Part shown: positions 8,665 to 17,033 of the stretch, piece by piece | Position numbering within the stretch: position 1 is the first letter of the stretch | Layout of the letters: every line of letters starts with the position of its first letter | Source: a bacterium | GTDB taxonomy: Bacteria; Elusimicrobiota; Elusimicrobia; Elusimicrobiales; UBA9959 | Reading direction: 5' to 3' | NCBI GenBank assembly: GCA_021811185.1 | Contig: JAJZPL010000010.1 | Location: forward strand, 35,002 to 99,001 | DNA length: 64,000 nucleotides | Made by a program: the position numbers and the translations under genes | The notes under the pieces: model-generated | The model's input: the letters and a program-made list of their open reading frames with translations, nothing else | What the model was told of the DNA's origin: nothing | The model's database searches: none

Positions 8665-8691
8665 GTAGGCGCGGGGCGTATTTGGGATAAT
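8663..8691 (+). promoter_or_regulatory. Promoter, TTGTAG-N17-GATAAT, leaderless
   Basis: A -35-like TTGTAG at 8663-8668 and a -10-like GATAAT at 8686-8691 are 17 bp apart. The ATG at 8698 lies six bases after the -10 box, with no ribosome site between. Confidence 0.5.
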
Positions 8692-8697
8692 ATAAAC

Positions 8698-9933
8698 ATG
8701 TCCACACTCCTCGCGGCGCTTCGAACCGAACGGGGCCGGCACGTAGCCGGCGCGGTCTTCCTCGCGGGTCTTTCGGCCATGTTCCTCTTCTGCGGCTACG
8801 AATTCATCCGTTCCCCGGCGGAATCCATCTTCATGGAACAGTTCGGAGCCGGGTACAAACCCTACGCCATAGCCTGCGTGCCTTTCATGATGGCCGCTAT
8901 GATCTACGGCTACGGCCTGCTGCTTTCTTCCATAGGCGCCAAGAAGGCCATGGCGGTTTCCATGGCGGGCAGTTCCGCTTTTTTCGTGCTGGCCTGGCTG
9001 GGCCTGGGCCACGCGTGGCGGTGGCTGGCCTTCCTGCTGCTGGTGTTCAAGGAATCCTACGTGGTGGTGATCTCCGAGCAGTACTGGTCCTTCATCAACA
9101 GCGTGCTGAAGGACGAGGAGGGGAAGGTGTTCAACGGGCCGGTGGCCGGCCTGGGGGCGCTCGGCTCGCTTGTCGGCGGCTGGACGCTGGGGCATTTCGC
9201 CGTGGGCCTGGGGACCGAGACTTTCGTGCTGTTCGCCGCCCTTATGATCCTGCCCGCCGTGGTCCTGTTCTGGATAGGTTACAATAAAGCGGGCGAGCCC
9301 AAGCCGGACAAGGACGAGGCCGGCGGCAGGAAGGGGCCCCTGCACCTGAGCATCCTCAAAGAGAACCGCACGGTGCTCTTCATAGCGTTCATTATTTTCT
9401 CGGCGCAGGTGGTCGCCACGGCGCTGGACTTCCGCTTCACCACGCTGGTGCAGGAATTTATGCCGCTCAAGGACGCGCGCACGGCCTACCTGGGGAATTT
9501 CTGGATGAACGTGAACATCTTCTCGTTCTCCATGCAGTTCCTGCTGACGCCGCTGCTGCTGCGCTACATCCCGCGGCGCGGCATCCTCACCGCCATCCCG
9601 GCGGTGCACATCGTCACCTGCCTGCTGCTGTTCATCTATCCGTCGCTCGGCCTGGCCTCCACGGCTTTCCTGCTGTTCAAGGGTATGGATTATTCCATCT
9701 TCCGGGCTTCCAAGGAAACTCTCTACATCCCTTTCTCCTACGATACCCGCTACCGCGCCAAGCAGGTGGCGGACGCTTTCACCTACCGCTTCGCCAAGGG
9801 CGTTACGGCGCTCTGGGCCTCCGGCCTGAGCGCGGCCGGGACCATCGCCCAGGGCTTCTACCCGGCGCTGGGCGTGGTCTTCTCCGGGGCGTGGCTGGCC
9901 ATGTCCTTCCCGCTCACCGCGAAAAGGGAATAG
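8698..9933 (+). CDS. NTT/TLC-like nucleotide-transporter-family membrane protein
   Basis: A 411-residue protein with about eleven to twelve hydrophobic segments in a major-facilitator-like arrangement. The segment KETLYIPFSYDTRYRAKQ and the following FTYRFAKG resemble the conserved stretch of ATP/ADP translocases (Npt/TlcA) of chlamydiae and rickettsiae. Free-living bacteria encode relatives whose cargo is unknown. The first extracellular stretch contains EFIRSPAESIFMEQFG. I chose ATG 8698 over the upstream GTG, which lies inside a terminator. The gene appears monocistronic. ATP exchange should not be assumed, since only the family resemblance is visible. Confidence 0.62.
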   Translation: MSTLLAALRTERGRHVAGAVFLAGLSAMFLFCGYEFIRSPAESIFMEQFGAGYKPYAIACVPFMMAAMIYGYGLLLSSIGAKKAMAVSMAGSSAFFVLAWLGLGHAWRWLAFLLLVFKESYVVVISEQYWSFINSVLKDEEGKVFNGPVAGLGALGSLVGGWTLGHFAVGLGTETFVLFAALMILPAVVLFWIGYNKAGEPKPDKDEAGGRKGPLHLSILKENRTVLFIAFIIFSAQVVATALDFRFTTLVQEFMPLKDARTAYLGNFWMNVNIFSFSMQFLLTPLLLRYIPRRGILTAIPAVHIVTCLLLFIYPSLGLASTAFLLFKGMDYSIFRASKETLYIPFSYDTRYRAKQVADAFTYRFAKGVTALWASGLSAAGTIAQGFYPALGVVFSGAWLAMSFPLTAKRE

Positions 9934-9995
9934 AGGGCTGGAGGATCGGAAGATCGGAGGAATAGCCGGAGGGGAAACCTTCCGGCTGTTTTCTT

Positions 9996-10979
9996 TTAGA
10001 AGGTGATGGTAGCGGAGATGCGGTGCACGGTGCCCAGGTCGCCGAACGGCGAGAAGGCGTAGTCCACGTGGTAATCGGTGTAACGGAAGCCGCCGCCCAG
10101 GGCGAAATTCCGGCTGCCGCCGATGTCGCCAATACCTCTGGTGTTGAAGCCGGCCCTTAGGAAAACATCCATATCGTCGTAGACTTTTATTTTGCCTTCG
10201 GCGCCCATGGCGAAGAAAGGCAGATTGTCGCGCGACGCTACCAGGTCGGCGGTCAGGTTGAGGTAGTCCGCCAGCGAGGTTACGGTGCCGAGGCGCAGGA
10301 TAAGCGGCAGCGGGGCTTCTTCCTTGTCGTAGCGCAGCGTACCCATGATGTTCTGGGCCACCAGGCTCATGCGGAACCTGTTGTCGAACATGTACGGCAT
10401 ATTGACGCCCACGTCGGCGGAGACCGTGTTGTCGGCGGAAAGGATCTGCGAGCGCACGAACTTGCCGGTGGCGCCCAGCACGAAGCGCTCCTCGGGGTCC
10501 TTGTTGAACCCTGTAATATAACAGGCGAAGCCCACGTTCACCGCCGTGTCGTACGGTGTGAACGAGCCGAGGTCCATGCCGCTGGAATCGGTCTTCGCGA
10601 TCTTGCCGAAATTCATGTACTTGACCGAAACGCCCCAGGCGCCCACTTCGCCGGCGGTTTCGGCGTAGGCGAAATAGTCGGCGTAGGTGCTGGCCAGGTA
10701 GGGCGCGTGCATGAACGCCATCGAATTTGTTTTTACGTTTATCAGCCCGGCCGGGTTCCAGTCCAGCGCAAAGGCGTCGTCGGCCAGGGCGGAGTACGCT
10801 TCGCCCAAGGCCGCACCGCGCGCGCCGCTGGCTATTTTTAAAAACTGCGCGGTGGCGGTGCCGGCCGAGGCGGAGTCGAACCCCTGCGCGGAAGCGGCCG
10901 TGCCAAGCGCGGCGCAAAGCAGCAGCGCCGGCAATAAAGCCGCGCCTTTAAAACCGCTTTGTCCGTGCCGCCGGTTCAT
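9996..10979 (-). CDS. PorV/PorQ-like outer-membrane beta-barrel protein
   Basis: A 327-residue protein with a signal peptide (hydrophobic about 12-31, cleaved near ASAQ). The family signature GARGAALGEAYSALADD leads into DWNPAGL, as in PorV/PorQ (UPF0164) proteins. The rest alternates short polar and aromatic strands and ends in ISATITF with a terminal Phe, typical of outer-membrane barrels. PorV serves type IX secretion in Bacteroidota as a shuttle for proteins with C-terminal sorting domains. It lies 14 bp downstream of the 1204-residue FN3 protein that ends in an FlgD/T9SS-like domain, so the two form one transcription unit. Whether it works in a true type IX system is inference. Confidence 0.83.
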   Translation of the reverse strand: MNRRHGQSGFKGAALLPALLLCAALGTAASAQGFDSASAGTATAQFLKIASGARGAALGEAYSALADDAFALDWNPAGLINVKTNSMAFMHAPYLASTYADYFAYAETAGEVGAWGVSVKYMNFGKIAKTDSSGMDLGSFTPYDTAVNVGFACYITGFNKDPEERFVLGATGKFVRSQILSADNTVSADVGVNMPYMFDNRFRMSLVAQNIMGTLRYDKEEAPLPLILRLGTVTSLADYLNLTADLVASRDNLPFFAMGAEGKIKVYDDMDVFLRAGFNTRGIGDIGGSRNFALGGGFRYTDYHVDYAFSPFGDLGTVHRISATITF

Positions 10980-10993
10980 AATATCTGGCCGCC

Positions 10994-13900
10994 TTACCTT
11001 TCCAGGGCTACCTTGAAGCTCTTGCCGGTTTTCTTATCCTTGCTCTGTATGAAAGCTATGTAGACGCCGCTGGCCGCTTTGTTCCCGGAGTCGTTCAGCC
11101 CGTCCCAGTGCGCCATGCCGTTAACGTCCGCCTTGATCTCCCGGACCAGTTCGCCCAGGAAGGTGTAGATCTTTACCTTGGCGTAAGGGGGCATGTTGGT
11201 GAAGTGCATCACGTCCGAAACGGAATTCGGCCGGTAGGGATTCGGGTAGATCTTAACCTTGGCCAGCCCGGTTTCCGATTGGGCCTGCATGATCTGGAAG
11301 GTGGAGAGGTGCCAGGTCTGGCCGATCACGCGGTGCTGGGCGGTATCCGATACCGACGGCAGCGGCACCCAGACGCGGTTCTGCTCGTCGAAGAGGGCCA
11401 GGATGAGCCTGGAGGTGTCCGTGCCCAGGGGAAGGTCCGAGAGCCGGTAGGGCAGGGTTATGGTGATGGCGCCGAAGACGATGGTCGGCGGGAAATGCGT
11501 TATCTCCAGGCCGACCCCGGTGGGGGCGAGCTGGGACACGGCGGAGATCGGCGCGGAGAACGTTGCGGTCGAGGGGGTGAGCGCCCTTAATACCAGGATG
11601 GTGGAACTGCCGATGGAGCCGTGCGGCAGATGGACGGAGATTTCGCCGTAGGAGGTTTGCAGCGTTACAATGCTGTCCTGCAGCGCCACCGCGTTCAGGA
11701 CCGCGGTGGAAAGGGTAACCGTGGACCCGGCGCTCTCGTAGGCGGAGAGTATGCCGGACTGGCCCGCGGCCTGCACCTCGGCCCAGTAGGAGGTGCCTAT
11801 CAGCAGGTTCTTGAAACTGCAGGACAACCCTTTTACGGACAGCGAGGAATTTATCACCGAGAAGTTCTGGGCGGTGGAGACGCGCACGTTGTAAACCGTG
11901 ACGGAGGAGTTGTTATTGCTGAGCCAGTTCACGGTGAAACCGTCGGTGAGCGGGTTGGAGAAGGTCTGCTCCGGCGCCAGGATGTAAGGCGTCGCCGGCC
12001 GGGTCAGCGCCGAAGGGAGGTCCACCGGCGGGTCCACGGGCACGCCCATCAGGTTGAGCGCCGAAACCCGCATGTAGTAACTGGTGTTGGAAGCCAGGCC
12101 GTCGAACATAGCGTAGAGGTTGTATGTTACGGAGGAAAGCGTCAGGCTCGAATAATCCGGGCTGGAGGAAATGTTCACTCTGTAGGGGGTAATGACGAGC
12201 GGGTTGTCTCCGTTAAGCCAGTTAACTGTCAGGGAGCTTGCCTCCACGTCGGAAGCGGGTGCGGAAAGGGCATAATAAGCGCCGGTGGCCATGGGCGAGA
12301 AAACTACGGTGGGGGCGGCGCGGTTGAGGCGGTTTATGGAGGTTACGCGCGTATAATACGTAGTGTTCGGGGCAAGCCCGGAGAAAGTGGCGGAGGAAAG
12401 GACAGTGGCGGAAGAGACCAGGCCTATGGTAAACCCCGGGTCCTCGGCGAGGTCGGCGTTATAAACGGTGTCCTGCGGATTAGAGTCAGGCAGCCAGACC
12501 GGGGTGATGGAGTGCGGCGTAAGGGTGAACGGCTGCTCTATGGGCTGGTTGGCCATGGTGGCGGTGGCGGGCGTAAAAGAGTAGTTGGCGGTGCCGTCCC
12601 AGTTCACCGAGCCGGCCCTGAAATAATAACTGGTGTTGGGAGCAAGCCCGGTAAGCGTCAGGCGGTCCATGGAGGTCAGGCCGGTGCTGGACGAAAAAAG
12701 CACCTGGGTGAAGGCCTGGGTGGTGGCGGCTTCCAGCAGGTAGGCTTCGGCGGTGGCCAGGGGCGGGGAAGCCGGCAGCGGCGTCCAGGCTACGGTAACG
12801 CTGGAATAGAATACCCCGGTGAAAGACGCCGCGCCGAGGGGGTCCGGAAGCGTGGATTTGTTGGACGGGGCGGCGGTGGTGTAAACGGTGGCGCCGTTGT
12901 ACAGGGCCGCCATCCTGAAGTAATACCGGGTGTTGGGGTCCAGGGCGTTCACGGTAAGCGTGGTTACCCCGGCGTCGAAGGTGGCCGAACTGCGCTGGAT
13001 GTAATTGAAGAATTCGTGCGTGGAGGCTTCCAGCGTATAACTGTCCCCGCCGGGGATGCCGGCGAAGTTCACCGTGGCGCTGGACTGCCAGACCTCGCCC
13101 AGGATGACGCCGGAAGGGGGCGCGGGCATCAAGGTCTGGGTAGCGGGCAGATCGGAATAGCTGGGAGTATCTGTCCAGTTAAGCGTGCCCAGGCGCAGGT
13201 TGTAAGGCGTGTTGGGCCTGAGTCCGGTAAGGGCCAGGGACAGGCCGCGCGGGTCTGGCGTGGAAGAGGAAAGCACTACCCCGGTGCCGTTGAAATTGGT
13301 GGAGGAGGCCGTAAGCCGGTAGCCCTCGCAGGAGTTGCGCTGCAGGGTGCCCGACAGGGGGAAAATTAAAACCGTTAGGGCGTCGGTCTCCGCCAGCACG
13401 TATTGCAGGTTGGCGGAGGGCGGCGAAGTAAGGGTTAGGGTGGAAAGCGGGGCGGTATAGTTAAGATCGCCGGCCTGGTTTACGGAGGCCGCCCGCAGGT
13501 AGTAGGTGGTATTGGCGTCCAGGCCATCCAGGGTAAGGGTGTTCATGGCCAGGTTCTGGGTGCCGGTATAAAGCGGGGTGTCCGAGCCGTTGAAATTGAC
13601 CGAGGAGCCTTCCAGCCGGTAGCCCTGCGCGTTGAGAATCGTGTCCCAGGTCAACTGGGCGGAGCTGGAACTGACGGAGACCACGGCGGCGTTCTGCGGT
13701 TTTAACGCCAGCGTGGTGAAGTACCTCTTAGTGGTAAGGTCGGAGACCCCGTTCCAGTTAAGGGTATTGACCGCGTAAAAGTATGTGGTGTTGCTTATAA
13801 GCCCGGTAAGGTCCGTAGAGGCGGCGTTAGGGTCCGCGGTAACCCAGTCAACGCTGGGGATAAGTGTTGCCGAGAGGGCATATGAAAGTTTGTAGCCCTC

Positions 13901-14608
13901 GGAGTCCTCGGCGCCGGAGCCGTTGACCGGCGTCCACTTAACTGTGGCGCTGTCTTCAAACACTTCGGCGCTGATCCCGGGGAGGTCTATAGCGAGGGTG
14001 GCCGTGGAAACTTCGGGGGTTTCGGCCGTAAGCGCGCCGTTCACGCCGCGGGCGCGCACTTTCATGTAATAGGTGGTGTTGGCGCTAAGGCCGCTTATGA
14101 CCGCGGGATTGCCCTGCGGGCTGGTCAGGGGCACGGTCACGGGGCTGGGGAACCCGGAGGCGACGTCGTAAATAACTTCGTAGGTTGTCCATTCGGGGTT
14201 GCCGTTGATGTTCCAGGCCGCGTTGACGGTGGCGGTAAACGAGGATTGCGCCGTGAAATAAGCCGAGTTGAAATACATCCCTGTCGGGGCCGCCGCCCAG
14301 GTGTCGGTGGTAACGATGTTCGAGTAACTGGGATCGAAAGAGGATTTTACCTTGAAATAGTAAGTCGTATCGGGGTTAAGGCCCGGGTACGCGGCCGAGG
14401 TTCCGGCTATCGAAGTGCTGGAAATATAACCGAGGAAGGCGGAAGAAGTGGAGAGCAGCGCGGTGTACGGCGAGGTGCCCGCTGTCCAGGAGACATTAAC
14501 GCTGCCGGTGCTGGTGCTGTTAGGCGTGGCAGTGGGGGCGGCGCGCACGGGAACGACCGCCAGCAGGATGGCGGCCGCTGCACCAAGCAGTTTGGCCTTT
14601 AGAAGCAT
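10994..14608 (-). CDS. Large exported fibronectin type III repeat protein with FlgD-like sorting domain
   Basis: A 1204-residue protein with a signal peptide (residues 1-24). It has about ten fibronectin-III-like modules, each marked by a variant of NTTYYxRV; I counted ten such strands from LNPDTTYYFKV to LLIGTSYWAEV. A Ser/Thr-rich ZU5-like beta domain follows (about 970-1110). The C-terminal module has VKIYPNPYRPNS, HWDGLNDSG and ASGVYIAF, as in FlgD-Ig and T9SS type A sorting domains. Such proteins are secreted and anchored on the cell surface. The last module would be the export signal and the PorV-like protein encoded 14 bp downstream the partner. It starts at ATG 14608 with no ribosome site; TAGACT lies six bases upstream. 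The binding target is unknown. Confidence 0.82.
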   Translation of the reverse strand: MLLKAKLLGAAAAILLAVVPVRAAPTATPNSTSTGSVNVSWTAGTSPYTALLSTSSAFLGYISSTSIAGTSAAYPGLNPDTTYYFKVKSSFDPSYSNIVTTDTWAAAPTGMYFNSAYFTAQSSFTATVNAAWNINGNPEWTTYEVIYDVASGFPSPVTVPLTSPQGNPAVISGLSANTTYYMKVRARGVNGALTAETPEVSTATLAIDLPGISAEVFEDSATVKWTPVNGSGAEDSEGYKLSYALSATLIPSVDWVTADPNAASTDLTGLISNTTYFYAVNTLNWNGVSDLTTKRYFTTLALKPQNAAVVSVSSSSAQLTWDTILNAQGYRLEGSSVNFNGSDTPLYTGTQNLAMNTLTLDGLDANTTYYLRAASVNQAGDLNYTAPLSTLTLTSPPSANLQYVLAETDALTVLIFPLSGTLQRNSCEGYRLTASSTNFNGTGVVLSSSTPDPRGLSLALTGLRPNTPYNLRLGTLNWTDTPSYSDLPATQTLMPAPPSGVILGEVWQSSATVNFAGIPGGDSYTLEASTHEFFNYIQRSSATFDAGVTTLTVNALDPNTRYYFRMAALYNGATVYTTAAPSNKSTLPDPLGAASFTGVFYSSVTVAWTPLPASPPLATAEAYLLEAATTQAFTQVLFSSSTGLTSMDRLTLTGLAPNTSYYFRAGSVNWDGTANYSFTPATATMANQPIEQPFTLTPHSITPVWLPDSNPQDTVYNADLAEDPGFTIGLVSSATVLSSATFSGLAPNTTYYTRVTSINRLNRAAPTVVFSPMATGAYYALSAPASDVEASSLTVNWLNGDNPLVITPYRVNISSSPDYSSLTLSSVTYNLYAMFDGLASNTSYYMRVSALNLMGVPVDPPVDLPSALTRPATPYILAPEQTFSNPLTDGFTVNWLSNNNSSVTVYNVRVSTAQNFSVINSSLSVKGLSCSFKNLLIGTSYWAEVQAAGQSGILSAYESAGSTVTLSTAVLNAVALQDSIVTLQTSYGEISVHLPHGSIGSSTILVLRALTPSTATFSAPISAVSQLAPTGVGLEITHFPPTIVFGAITITLPYRLSDLPLGTDTSRLILALFDEQNRVWVPLPSVSDTAQHRVIGQTWHLSTFQIMQAQSETGLAKVKIYPNPYRPNSVSDVMHFTNMPPYAKVKIYTFLGELVREIKADVNGMAHWDGLNDSGNKAASGVYIAFIQSKDKKTGKSFKVALER

Positions 14609-14614
14609 ATATAT

Positions 14615-14620
14615 AGTCTA
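14615..14620 (-). promoter_or_regulatory. -10-like TAGACT six nt before start codon (leaderless)
   Basis: Read on the minus strand, TAGACT is followed by ATATAT and then ATG 14608. There is no Shine-Dalgarno sequence. A TTGACA at 14648-14643 is present but lies 22 bp from the box, too far for a standard promoter. Confidence 0.4.
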
Positions 14621-14683
14621 ACAGAGAACAGCCTAAAATAAATGTCAAATATGTTACAGACAGTGGCGCTCTCCCGGTCTTTC

Positions 14684-14711
14684 TTGCGCGGGGCGCGGTT
14701 TCTATTATATT
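14684..14711 (+). promoter_or_regulatory. Candidate promoter for DUF4185/buk/ptb unit
   Basis: TTGCGC at 14684-14689 and TATATT at 14706-14711 are 16 bp apart; a better TATAAT at 14711-14716 is 21 bp from the -35. The same TTGCGC hexamer appears before the genes at 19407 (minus) and 44823. It precedes ATG 14747. Confidence 0.4.
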
Positions 14712-14746
14712 ATAATTAAAATCGCAGCGCGCTTCCCGGAGCAAAA

Positions 14747-15883
14747 ATGTCATCCCAGCTATACTCAGCAGCGCCCAGCCCAGACAAAAAAACGGCAAGG
14801 CCGCGGCTTTTGTCCGGCGGCCCCGCTCTTTGCGTCCTGCTTCTGGCCTTATCGGCGGCGCCCTCGGCAGCGCAGCAGCAGAGCACGGCTCCCGCCTTCG
14901 GGATCTCCAGCGGCACGCCGCTGCTGACCCAACTCGCCTCCACCGGGGTGGTGGTAGGCCAGGGCGGCAATTTTTCCATTCCTTTGCATGACGGACGCAC
15001 GCTCTGGCTGCTGAATAACGTGATGGCCGGCGAGTTCCGCCCCGACGCCCAGCCGGCGGTGTGGGACATCGTCGACGGCGCCGCGGCGTTGGCCGCCAGC
15101 ACCTCGCCCTACGCCCAGGCCGGCGCGCTCCGCTTTGTTACCAACGAGGCCGGGCTGCCGCTGCCGCTCCTTTCCGAGGGCGCGGCCGAGTACAGCCCCG
15201 CGCGCAAGTTCTGGCCGCGGTCGGGCCTGTGTGCCGCCGGCAAGTGCTACGTTTTTTTCTCGGTGATGAACAATTACGGCCCCGGGCCTTACGATTATTT
15301 CCGCGTGGGGCAGGGCGTAGCTTACGCCGAGAACCCGGCCGGGCCTTACAAGAAGGCGCGCTACGGCGCCCGCTATTCTTTCTGGAACGACGTCGAGCCC
15401 GCTTTTGGCTCGGCCCTGCTGCCCGACGACGACGGCTGGGTCTACGTCTACGGCCGGGTGATGACCGCCCCCGGCGATTACGCCGCCGCGCTGGCCCGCG
15501 TGAAACCCGACCAACTGGCCGCCCGCGAGAAATACGAGTATTACAGCGCCGCGGCCTCCTCCGGGCCCTGGACCGCGGATCTGTCCGAGGCTTCTACTTT
15601 CCTGGAGGGCGCGCCCGAGGACTTTTCGGTCTCTTATAACGAGTATTTAAAGAGTTACCTGGCGGTCTACCTGGACCAGGACACCGGCTCCACCCTGGCG
15701 CGCCAGGGCCGCTACCCCTGGGGTCCCTGGGGCGAGCCGTTCACCCTCCTTGCCTGCTCGCCCGAGGCGTACTGCTTCGGCGCCAAAGAGCAGCGCGGTT
15801 TCGCCGCGGAAGGCGGCAGGAAGATATTTTTAACGGTTGAAAGGAAGAACGCGCCGTACCTGTACGAGATCACATTCAAATAA
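14747..15883 (+). CDS. Exported DUF4185-like beta-propeller protein
   Basis: A 378-residue protein with an N-terminal hydrophobic export signal (about 26-42, cleavage near SAAQQQ). The body resembles DUF4185 / glycosidase-like propeller proteins: LHDGRTLWLLNNV, FWNDVEPAFGSALL, DGWVYVYGRV, ALARVKPDQLA, SVSYNEYLKSYLAVYLD and GPWGEPF. These mark successive blades with aromatic and acidic residues as in GH43-type folds. It probably acts in the periplasm or outside the cell on a carbohydrate, but no catalytic triad can be assigned from sequence alone. It is 8 bp upstream of buk, so the two are likely co-transcribed even though no functional link is obvious. Confidence 0.65.
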   Translation: MSSQLYSAAPSPDKKTARPRLLSGGPALCVLLLALSAAPSAAQQQSTAPAFGISSGTPLLTQLASTGVVVGQGGNFSIPLHDGRTLWLLNNVMAGEFRPDAQPAVWDIVDGAAALAASTSPYAQAGALRFVTNEAGLPLPLLSEGAAEYSPARKFWPRSGLCAAGKCYVFFSVMNNYGPGPYDYFRVGQGVAYAENPAGPYKKARYGARYSFWNDVEPAFGSALLPDDDGWVYVYGRVMTAPGDYAAALARVKPDQLAAREKYEYYSAAASSGPWTADLSEASTFLEGAPEDFSVSYNEYLKSYLAVYLDQDTGSTLARQGRYPWGPWGEPFTLLACSPEAYCFGAKEQRGFAAEGGRKIFLTVERKNAPYLYEITFK

Positions 15884-15891
15884 GGGGAACT

Positions 15892-17010
15892 ATGATCGAA
15901 TATAACATACTCGTGATAAACCCGGGCTCCACGTCGGACGAGGTAAGCTACTTCCGCGGCGAAAAAGAGGTCTTTCATAAAACGGCGCGGTACAGCCCCG
16001 AGGACCTGAAGCCCTACGAGCGGGAGAAGATCACCGCGCAGTTCGACCTGCGCAAGAAGATGGTGCTGGCGGCGCTGAAAGAGCACGGCGTGGACGTGAA
16101 AGAAATTCACGCCGTGATAGGCCGCGGCGGCCTGGTAAGGCCCATAGAGGGCGGCGTTTACGCGGTGAACGAGGCGCTGCTGACCGACCTGCGCGAAGGC
16201 GTGATGGGCGACCACTCCTCCAACCTGGGCGGCATCATCGCCCACGACATCGCCGAAGCAGCCGGCCTGAAGTCCTTCATCGCCGATCCAGTGGTCGTAG
16301 ACGAGATGCTCCCGCTGGCCCGCTACTCCGGCATGCCCGAAAACCCCCGCATTTCCATTTTTCACGCGCTGAACCAGAAGCGCGTAGGGCGCCACGCGGC
16401 GCGCCAGCTCGGCAAGCCTTACGAGGAATGCCGGCTGATCGTGATGCACGGCGGCGGCGGCGTTTCCGTGGGCGCGCACCTGGGCGGGCGCGTTATAGAC
16501 GTGAACAACGCGCTGAACGGCGACGGCCCCATGACCCCGCAGCGCTCCGGCGGCGTGCCCGCCGGCGGCCTGGTGAAGATGTGCTTCAGCGGCAAGTACA
16601 CCCAGCAGGACATGATGCTCAAACTCAAGGGCCAGGGCGGCCTGGTGGCTTACACCGGCACCTCGGACTGCATAGCCCTGGAAAAATATATCCTGACCGG
16701 CGAGATCAAGCCCGGCTCCGGAGTGGACCCCGATAAGATGACCCGCGACGAGGCCCGGGAAGCGGTGGACGCCATGGGCTACCAGATCTGCAAAGAGATC
16801 GGCGCCATGGCCACCGTACTGGAAGGCAAGGTGGACGCCATAGTGCTTACCGGCGGCCTGGCCTACGACAAGGTGCTAGTGCCCGAGATAAAGAGGCGGG
16901 TGTCCTGGATAGCGCAGGTGCTCTCCTACCCCGGCGGCGACGAAATGACGGCGCTGCGCGCGGCCGCTGAGATAGCGCTCCGCCACCCAGAGAAGGTCAA
17001 GAAATACTGA
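15892..17010 (+). CDS. buk: Butyrate kinase
   Basis: A 372-residue ASKHA-fold acyl kinase that transfers phosphate between butyryl-phosphate and ADP to make ATP in the cytoplasm. The N-terminal phosphate loop reads INPGSTSDEVSYF (most Buk have NPGSTST). Further marks are IGRGGLVRPIEGG, DPVVVDEM, SIFHALNQKR, MHGGGGVSVGAH and LTGGLAYDKVLV. Length fits Buk (about 355-375) rather than acetate kinase (about 400). It starts 8 bp after the DUF4185 gene and is followed 23 bp later by ptb, giving the order buk-ptb. Branched-chain or other short acyl phosphates are possible alternative substrates. Confidence 0.93.
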   Translation: MIEYNILVINPGSTSDEVSYFRGEKEVFHKTARYSPEDLKPYEREKITAQFDLRKKMVLAALKEHGVDVKEIHAVIGRGGLVRPIEGGVYAVNEALLTDLREGVMGDHSSNLGGIIAHDIAEAAGLKSFIADPVVVDEMLPLARYSGMPENPRISIFHALNQKRVGRHAARQLGKPYEECRLIVMHGGGGVSVGAHLGGRVIDVNNALNGDGPMTPQRSGGVPAGGLVKMCFSGKYTQQDMMLKLKGQGGLVAYTGTSDCIALEKYILTGEIKPGSGVDPDKMTRDEAREAVDAMGYQICKEIGAMATVLEGKVDAIVLTGGLAYDKVLVPEIKRRVSWIAQVLSYPGGDEMTALRAAAEIALRHPEKVKKY

Positions 17011-17033
17011 TCTCGAATTATCGCGGAGGAAAA

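Noticed and set aside
8647..8697. Upstream GTG start for the NTT-like transporter
   Set aside because: The codon lies inside the terminator of the preceding aminopeptidase gene, and the membrane protein starts naturally at ATG 8698 after a promoter-like sequence.
8659..10917. Long minus-strand frame of 752 codons through the NTT-like and PorV-like genes
   Set aside because: It spans two well-supported genes on different strands and is Arg/His/Gly-rich without recognisable domains. It is a shadow caused by high GC at third positions.
11621..13369. Long plus-strand reading frame of 582 codons across the FN3 protein gene
   Set aside because: It is antisense to the repeated FN3 gene. Its product is Gly/Arg/Val-rich low-complexity sequence with no family marks, as expected from the complementary strand of a GC-rich repeat gene.
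10994..14608. Regular repeats that could be taken for a CRISPR array
   Set aside because: The periodicity is about 300 bp and lies inside a single coding frame of FN3 modules. No short identical repeats with spacers and no cas genes exist in the window.
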